Assembly (NCBI GenBank): GCA_964304625.1 | Contig: OZ199840.1 | Location: 7,750,001-7,814,000, forward strand | DNA from: Kudoa neothunni | Taxonomy: Eukaryota > Cnidaria | Length of the DNA: 64,000 nt | Direction of reading: 5' to 3' | In this document: positions 58,201-64,000 of the stretch, piece by piece | How the letters are laid out: every line of letters begins with the position of its first letter | Position numbering within the stretch: the stretch's first letter is position 1 | Program-made: the position numbers and the translations under genes | The notes under the pieces: generated by a model | The model's database searches: none | What the model saw: the letters and a program-made list of their open reading frames with translations, nothing else | What the model was told of the DNA's origin: nothing

Positions 58201-60116
58201 TTGCCAAAAAACATGAAAAAAGCCAAAACGTTGAATTTATTATCAGTTGTATATATTTTACAATCGAACCTAGATTATCCGGAAGATATTTTAAATTTTA
58301 CTTGGGTTTTATTGAAATTACGCGTCGATAAATGTTCGATTATCCGGAATCTAGGTAAATAGAACTACCGTTTAATCATAATTCCGAATTAAAGTACCAC
58401 CCATCACCGTACGAAATACACAATGTAGCATATATGTTAATGTAATGTTTGAAACAAAAATAGTTCTAGGTTAATTATTTATAAACTTTTATTTTAAAGC
58501 TTAAATTTAGCAATAAGTTTTATATAAATTTGTATTGTATCTGAACACATGCATGTGTGTATTTGAAACAAACATTAATTATTGATTTTTTTAAAAGTAT
58601 ATTACTCCATCATGAACTGATTTTTCTCCTATAATCGTAATCATGTACTTTTTTTCTTGTGCGGCTCCACATTCTTAGTTAATAGATACGCCGATATTTT
58701 TAATTCAAGTTTAAAAAGTCAAACTATTCTACTTAATAAATAGTAAAAATCGTTTATAAATTTATTAAACAATCCTTTAAGTAGAAATTTTGAGGAAAAT
58801 TCGCTTACTAACCAATGCTTATGTTCGATTGTCCGAAATTTCCGTATAATCGAGGATCGACTGTATTAACATTTGTTTTCTTGTTGATATAATTTTAGTA
58901 AAAATATTTTCCACGGCTAAAAAGAATCAATTTTTAAACCCCATTTTTGAGAAGGGATGGGAGTTGTCCTCATAAGTTTGGGGTCGGCAACCTACAACCC
59001 GCCATGCATTGACATACAGATTTCTCTTAATATATAAAGTAGCTTAATAACTTTTAGTTTTTTTATCTAGATCGTTTTTCTAAATGTTAATATGTTGTCG
59101 ATGTAAACATTTTAGTAGACTAAAATTCATTTTTATTCAATCAGAAAACCGGAATAAATATGACTTCTAAAATAACGTCAAAATTATATCTATAAAAGTG
59201 TGAAATATTTTTACGAAGGCGCATATGCATATAGGTACATCTAATGTTATTTGATATTATCCAATAAATCGTTCATTCACAAGTTAAGCACGGGTTGATC
59301 ACACTGCACTTGCAAATTATTAGAATATAAAAGTTTTGATGTGACGTACTTTGGCAGTTTATGTAATTTTTATAATTACTTATTTTTATATTTAGATGTC
59401 AACTGTTAATTAAGAATAATTTATCATTTTAGTAGCTGAATTTTAATACGGCCCGCCACTCCAAACGGTTGCCGACCCCTACCTGTCATATGTTATGTGG
59501 TAGGGGGGGGGGTTGCTGAAACTAAAATTAATCGGGAAGCGCTGACTTAAGAACTATTCAACTGCTTTACATTTTTAAATAAATTATGTAAAAAAATTAC
59601 TTTTAATTTTAAATTATCCATCTGCTTTTATTTAGATTATAATAATGCTCTTGAAAAAATACAGTATTTTGGGCAATCCACTCAAATACTCGTTATATGT
59701 TCAGAGAAAAAACCCCGAGAATCCCTCCAGCACCATGACCACCGCTGAAATTCCCGATGCCGCATGTCCGCTAATGCTTCTTTTGGAATGGGGTCCTCTC
59801 AATACTAATTATACAATATCGTTCAGCGAGAAAATCCTCAAAGATAACATTGTATGCACGTTTGTTTTTGTGATGTAGACTCTCAATTGAGCATAATCTG
59901 ACATTTTGTTAGTATGAACACTTTAGCATTCCTGAGCTGACGAACTTTCATAAAATAATTACATCCGAAAAATTGAAGGCTATTACGAAAGTAATATTTT
60001 TAATGCAGTCAGGTTTTTTATCATTTTGACACTTTTAGGTGGACGAAAAATTTTTAGATTACGAAAAAGCTTTAAATGATGTCCTAAATCTCGATTCTAA
60101 TCCTAAACTTTTATAA
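55284..60116 (+). CDS. RASSF, Ras-association scaffold with C1, RA and SARAH domains
   Basis: RASSF1/5-type proteins bind Ras-family GTPases through RA and MST/Hippo kinases through SARAH. Eight exons: 55284-55407, 55454-55680, 56486-56653, 56913-57136, 57316-57385, 59636-59851, 59913-59990 and 60039-60116; phases agree and give about 394 aa. C1 zinc domain (residues about 5-60): YCDNCEDFMW and CKKCKYACHECC. A Ser-rich linker follows. The RA domain begins GFIRIKINLTRPVNVKSG (RASSF 'GYCKVKLTLVRPVSVPAG') and continues with TFHIPKETTSALHVRSDTTS and LLKKYSILGNPLKYSLY ('LLKKF.VVDNP.KFALF'). SARAH domain: FSIPELTNFHKIITSEKLKA to KFLDYEKALNDVL (RASSF1 'FSMPELHNFLRIL', 'KIQEAL'). The exon 4/5 junction is ambiguous: GACGA-GTAGTC with an acceptor at GTGAG, or AAT-GTACCT with TGTAG. 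Introns 2 and 5 (about 0.8 and 2.25 kb) are packed with transposons, while others are 46 to about 260 nt. An upstream in-frame stop supports the start. Confidence 0.93.
55787..56356. mobile_element. hAT MITE in RASSF intron 2
   Basis: The ends are CAGGGCTGCCGGGGCTTT and, inverted, CAGGGCTGCTGCTAGCGGGG. TCTCGAGA and GGTCGAGAAAAAC are subterminal partners. Flanking 8-mers tctaccat and cttatcat match at 5 of 8. About 570 bp with no coding capacity. Confidence 0.6.
57284..57304. repeat. (TG)n microsatellite at an intron 3' end
   Basis: About ten TG units lie just before the acceptor of RASSF exon 5 (57311 or 57316). They could serve as the polypyrimidine-poor tract before the AG. Confidence 0.7.
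58261..58863. mobile_element. Non-autonomous pogo/Tigger element
   Basis: TA flanks lie at 58259-58260 and 58864-58865. The ends are CAATCGAACCTAGATTATCC and, inverted, CAGTCGATCCTCGATTATAC. These resemble the Tigger terminus CAGTNGANCCTCGATTATCCG. The left 100 bp also contain an inverted internal copy (GTTCGATTATCCGGAATCTA). About 603 bp with no transposase. It differs from the pogo element at 28193-29150. Confidence 0.7.
58978..59481. mobile_element. Non-autonomous hAT element, nested
   Basis: The left end is TTGGGGTCGGCAACCTAC and the right end, inverted, TAGGGGTCGGCAACCG, of the CAGGGGTCGGCAACC hAT type with first bases mutated. GCCCGCCA and CCCGCCATG are shared subterminal motifs. Target duplications are unclear, so it is old. 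Confidence 0.55.
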
Positions 60117-60251
60117 AAATTGTAACTGTTGTATTTGGTTTTTATCTATGAACAGTTGTGTATTTTTTAGCCAACTCCAAATATTTAGTTGTAGTTTTTA
60201 TTCATATAGAGAATGAATGAAATGAATTGCGCATTGAAAGCTCGATATTAA

Positions 60252-62599
60252 TCCATTAAGTAAGGTTTGTTGGGTCCTTTTGGGCCCCTGTTTAGGTGCC
60301 GTCTATAGAATTTAATATTGCGACTATTAACTAGTTAATTTCCATATCAATATATATGTGGTCCTATTATTTAAAAATTATTTGTAAAGTTATTTATGAT
60401 TTCTAAACATTTTAATATACATCTCTTTTCATCGGCCAGTACAGTTGCATATAATAGAACCATAACATAGGCTATACATCCGAAAAAATTTTTAATTTTT
60501 GTTTGTTCTCTTAAAACATATTGTCATTTAACCGTCTAAGTACCTGTAATAGAAAATAATACATAAATACCAGTTAATATTCACGTTACAATAGTGGGCC
60601 GAAAAGGGAACGATAAACCCTCGAGACATGCAGATGCTAAGTGGGTTTAACATGGCTGACATTACTGAGTACATTAAACTAGGTGAAACAATCTGTGAAC
60701 TTAGCGAAGATACTTTTGAAGAAGTTCCAGATATTGTAGCGCTTCCTCCAGATAATGTTGACGCCCTTACTGACTTGGAAGATAACTTATTTCCCATACA
60801 AGATAATATATTGGAAAATGATGACATCCCCGATGTTTCTGGGCGTGTCCAATTGTTTAAACTTCAAAAGCTAGAAACCAAAAGTGTTGTCAATTCAGTA
60901 ATGTTAAATGGGAGGAGGTTTTACCGACCAATTCCTCTGAAACAGTTAATAAATCTATCTCGAAACCCTCGATAGACGACGTATATAAAGGTAGATATCT
61001 TTCAAAATTAATTTGTATGATTTTTAGGTTCATTTGAAACGTTCAAAAAATTTTTGGATGACAGTGTTCTATTGCATATTGTAAAACAGTGGAATTTATA
61101 TGCTCGATAGAAGAATAACGGTTCTTTCAACCTAACTTTGTCCGAATTGAAAACCTTCACTGGGATTTTAATTCTCTCAGGTTATCATATTCTACCAAGC
61201 CAAAAAATGTATTGGGAGACGAATGAAGATTCCGGAGTTACTATTGTAAAAAAAGCTGACACTTAAAAGATTTAAAGAAATAAAAAGATATATCCATTTC
61301 AACAACAACGATTGTATCGATAAATCCGATAAGTTATTTAAGATCAGACCTTTAGTAGAAAAACTAAACCAAAACTTCAAATCATTCGGGTTCTTTGAAA
61401 AAATTTTGTCCATAGGCGAACAAATGGTACCGTATTATGGAATGCATTCGGCCAAGATGTTTCTAAAGGACAAGCCTGTTTGACTTTCTTTTAAACTTTG
61501 GATAATGGCTATCAAAAATGGTTACATTTACAGTTTTAAAATCTATTGTGGAAAACAAGAAACTAATAAAACCTATGATGGCTTAGGTGAAAGCGTGGTA
61601 ATGAATTTTGTCGAGGAAATTGGTGATACCTCTGAGGTTGAAGTTTACTTTGACAATTTTTTCTCCTCGTACAGATTATTTAAACTTCTACAAGAAAACA
61701 AAGTAAATGCTACCGGTACAATTAGACTGAACCGGACAAATCGATGTCCACTTCAGTCACCAAAACAGTTTTCAAAATTGCCAAGGGGTGCTTTTGAAGT
61801 TTATAGTTATAAACAGGGTGTTTTTTGTGTTCAATGGAATGACACAAAACCAGTGATACTGATGAGTAATTTTATGTCTTGTTTTCCTATTGGATCAGCT
61901 AAAAGATTCTCAAAAAAAGAAAAAAAATACATTAACATAACACAACCAAAGATTGTTAGTGATTACAATGCGAATATGGGAGATGTCGATCTAGCTGATA
62001 ACGCAATTGCAAATTACAGAATCAAAATAAAGGGTAAAAAATGGTGCTGGCCATTATTCATTAATCTTATTTCCATGTGTGTCACCAATTCATGGAAAAT
62101 AATGCGCCACTTTAATGGCCCTACTATAACATTAATTCAACATGCACGCGAAATTGTTGCCCATCTAATAACTCCACAACGGGGTTTAATTATGAGGAAG
62201 AGTTCTCGATTGCAGTTGAATATTTCAATGAATATATGTTCTGGAGTCGTACTTGTGAGTGATGCCAACAAAAGACGACTCAGATGTGTTGTGTGCCACA
62301 AGAAAACATACCTTTATTGTGAGGGGTGTTCATCGAGACTTCATCTTAAATGTTCAAATACTTTTCATTCGGATAAATATATTTAAAAAAACTTGATTAA
62401 TAAATTATATATTTGTGTTTTATTTCGCGCATGCACTTTCTCGGGAGTTTATTGGGTCCTTTTTGGCCCTTCAAAAAATTTGTTGTGTATCTCTCAGCTT
62501 TGTCATAATTTAAAAAATTTAAGATTATTTAGGCATTTTTGAAAAATACTCAACACATTTTATTTTTTTATAATTTTTAAATGGTAGAATTTTAATGGG
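60252..62599 (+). mobile_element. piggyBac transposon, near full length, transposase decayed
   Basis: TTAA target sites flank it at 60248-60251 and 62600-62603. The ends are TCCATTAAGTAAGG and, inverted, CCCATTAAAATTC. Related GGGTCC...GGCCC motifs occur inside each end (60271-60288 and 62454-62470). The 2,348-bp length is typical. Transposase pieces in order: an acidic N-terminus (60628-60975, MADITEYIKLGETICELSED...), a middle in several frames (FLDDSVLLHIVKQWNLYA; LTLSELKTFTGILILSGYH), then a 293-codon open frame at 61505-62386. The second and third catalytic Asp are visible (VYFDNFFSSYRLF; GDVDLADNAIANYRIK), but the first is Gly (SIGEQM where the family has DEQ). The C-terminal cysteine-rich finger is present (RCVVCHKKTYLYCEGC). 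Frame breaks between pieces plus the lost Asp make it inactive. Confidence 0.88.
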
Positions 62600-62603
62600 T
62601 TAA

Positions 62604-64000
62604 TAAGCAACGCCCAGGTATTTACAGTATTTACATCATCCGAGTATTGCTTCCGTTCTATCATCAAGGTCTTCGATCTACGTTTCTATTTCGCCGATTA
62701 CAAAACTTGTAATGTTGGAATTAAATTTTTTGTTGTCTATCCGAATTTCATCTTGAATCAGAATTTCCGTAGCGATTAAAATATTGCGAAAAATCATCGT
62801 AGTTGAAAACATTAAATAGGCGGGAAGTCTCAAAAATTGTAAATTTCTCACTGTTGTGAGCATTAGAATCGGCCATGAAAATGGAAGCATTTTTCTTGAT
62901 TTCTTCTTTTTGAGTTTTAATTCATTTTTATTTAAATTAATTCCTGGAAAATCAATAATTAGAATCATTCATTTTTCCTTTTTGTTATTAAAAGGTCAGC
63001 TAATATATGTGCAATCAAATACATTAATTAATATTTATATATTTTATATAAATAGTTTCATCTATGTTGAACTAACTAAAATTGAATTATTTGATAGAAA
63101 TAATTTTTCCAAAGCTAAAATGTAAAAATAATCATCACGTGTCTAACCAAAAAATCCAAACTTTTCACGGTTCAACGGCTCGTTTCTTTTCAACTAGACT
63201 TTGAGATTTAACGTAAAATTCACTTCATCTTTTCTAACAGACACGATATATTTATACCTAGGGATCATAGTTTTCGACGTTTATTTTGGTTGATCCAATA
63301 GTACACTAGTACGCGTGCATGGATGTTTAAACATTAAAAACAAGCTCCCCACGAAAAAATTTTCTTATCAAATAGCTACTGCGGAAGAACGTCGAGAACA
63401 ACAACAGAACCCAAATTTTTCCCAATTTTGCTATTTTTTCTATCTCTAAAAAATAATTAGCAGAGAAGTGCCTTGAAACGCTTTTGAACTTTGAACAATG
63501 TTTCTTTGATTTTATTTTCTCGTAAATTCTATTTTGTAGTAGGGATAATTTCACGTTGCAATATTAACAAAAAAATTCATTTTCCATCTTCTCTTTGTCG
63601 ATCTATTAAACAAGAAAACTATCAATTTCTGTCCGATTACTACCCATTTCAAGTTTTTCGTTCGATTTTTAATTTTCCCGGAAAATAAACGTCGAAACTT
63701 TTTTTAAAATTCAATGATTAAAATCGAGTTTAATCGAAAACTACGATCCATATTTATAACAGGATATAATGTTTAGATGAGTGCCTGACTAATATGATGA
63801 CGTGCAGTGGTGGTTTAATATATGTATCCTCAGTATTTTCAAATTGCACAAATTAAAAAATTCTAATTTGCTACTTAATAGAATACACTTAAATCACTTA
63901 AGAATATTAACTAAAAAAATCATTCATGAATATTAAGAGGCCATTTTTAATGTTCTACGTACCGCCGCTATTTTTCTAATTCGCCGTCATTACAAAACCG
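62604..64000. other. Intergenic to window end, holds repeat copy C
   Basis: AT-rich; no gene seen apart from the repeat at 63262-63749. Short frames on both strands (62678-62968, 62856-63125, 63327-63688) have no resemblance to known families. Confidence 0.45.
63262..63749. repeat. Dispersed repeat, copy C (inverted-repeat ends)
   Basis: The ends are GGATCATAGTTTTCGACG and, inverted, GGATCGTAGTTTTCGATT. Subterminal ACGTTTATTTT occurs on both sides (63278 on, and inverted near 63683). The ends match those of copies A and B (TTTTCGA...ACGTTTATTT), but the 488-bp interior differs, so this is a related MITE subfamily. Confidence 0.5.

Larger units (their letters stand above)
57525..59544. mobile_element. 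hAT element in RASSF intron 5 with nested insertions
   Basis: The left end is CAGGGCTTCCCGAGAC and the right end, inverted, CAGCGCTTCCCGATTAA. Target duplications are not convincing. It holds the pogo element at 58261-58863 and another hAT at 58978-59481. The rest has no coding capacity. Alternatively the two ends belong to different decayed copies. Confidence 0.5.

Noticed and set aside
60528-60827. Ser-rich 99-codon minus-strand frame
   Set aside because: It is antisense to the acidic N-terminus of the piggyBac transposase.
1-64000. LTR, retrovirus-like, Polinton or LINE elements
   Set aside because: No reverse transcriptase, integrase, capsid-like or LTR-type signature was recognised in the frames inspected; the repeats seen are DNA transposons and SINE-like sequences.
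1-64000. CRISPR arrays, rRNA genes or operon structure
   Set aside because: No spaced direct-repeat array or rRNA-like sequence was seen, and the spliced genes show the window is nuclear eukaryotic DNA.

Overview
The window comes from a very AT-rich, intron-rich eukaryote. The best taxonomic clue is a minicollagen gene near 48 kb: signal peptide, KR-ending propeptide, two C-x3-C-x3-C-x3-C-x3-CC cysteine domains, a proline stretch and 14 Gly-X-Y triplets. Minicollagens are known only from cnidarian stinging capsules. Together with short introns (mostly 40-70 nt), strong AT bias and abundant DNA-transposon debris, this points to a myxozoan, a parasitic cnidarian whose polar capsules are reduced nematocysts. 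The taxon call is an inference; the minicollagen itself is read directly from the sequence.

Layout. 0-1.3 kb: MULE and piggyBac-like transposon remnants. 2.1-2.6 kb (-): prefoldin subunit 4. 5.4-6.9 kb (+): a six-exon secreted protein carrying one minicollagen-type cysteine domain and an Asn/Tyr-rich tail, with no collagen; this is the most novel candidate here. 7.1-8.0 kb (-): complete MAD2. 9.2-9.7 kb: tRNA-derived SINE-like repeat. 10.4-15.9 kb: three unassigned genes or fragments. 16-19.2 kb: a TTAA-flanked MITE and a dispersed repeat. 19.7-26.6 kb (-): a giant type I membrane protein with tandem cysteine-rich, fibronectin-III-like domains. 27-34 kb: transposons, including a pogo element inside a hAT element. 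35.2-38.9 kb (+): TAF4. 41.2-43.0 kb (-): NSUN6. 47.9-48.4 kb (+): minicollagen. 51.9-52.5 kb (-): a small type I membrane protein. 55.3-60.1 kb (+): RASSF (C1, RA and SARAH domains) with transposons in two introns. 60.25-62.6 kb: an almost full-length, decayed piggyBac.

The genes do not form an operon-like group. Housekeeping and regulatory genes (chaperone cofactor, spindle checkpoint, TFIID, tRNA methylation, Hippo-type scaffold) sit beside two putative polar-capsule genes and two surface-protein genes. Multi-exon models were assembled by eye from reading frames, GT/GC-AG boundaries and remembered family sequences. Where phases agree at every junction (prefoldin 4, MAD2, RASSF, the 347-aa gene) the models are strong; elsewhere boundaries are approximate. 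I saw no retrovirus-like, LTR or Polinton element, no CRISPR and no rRNA.
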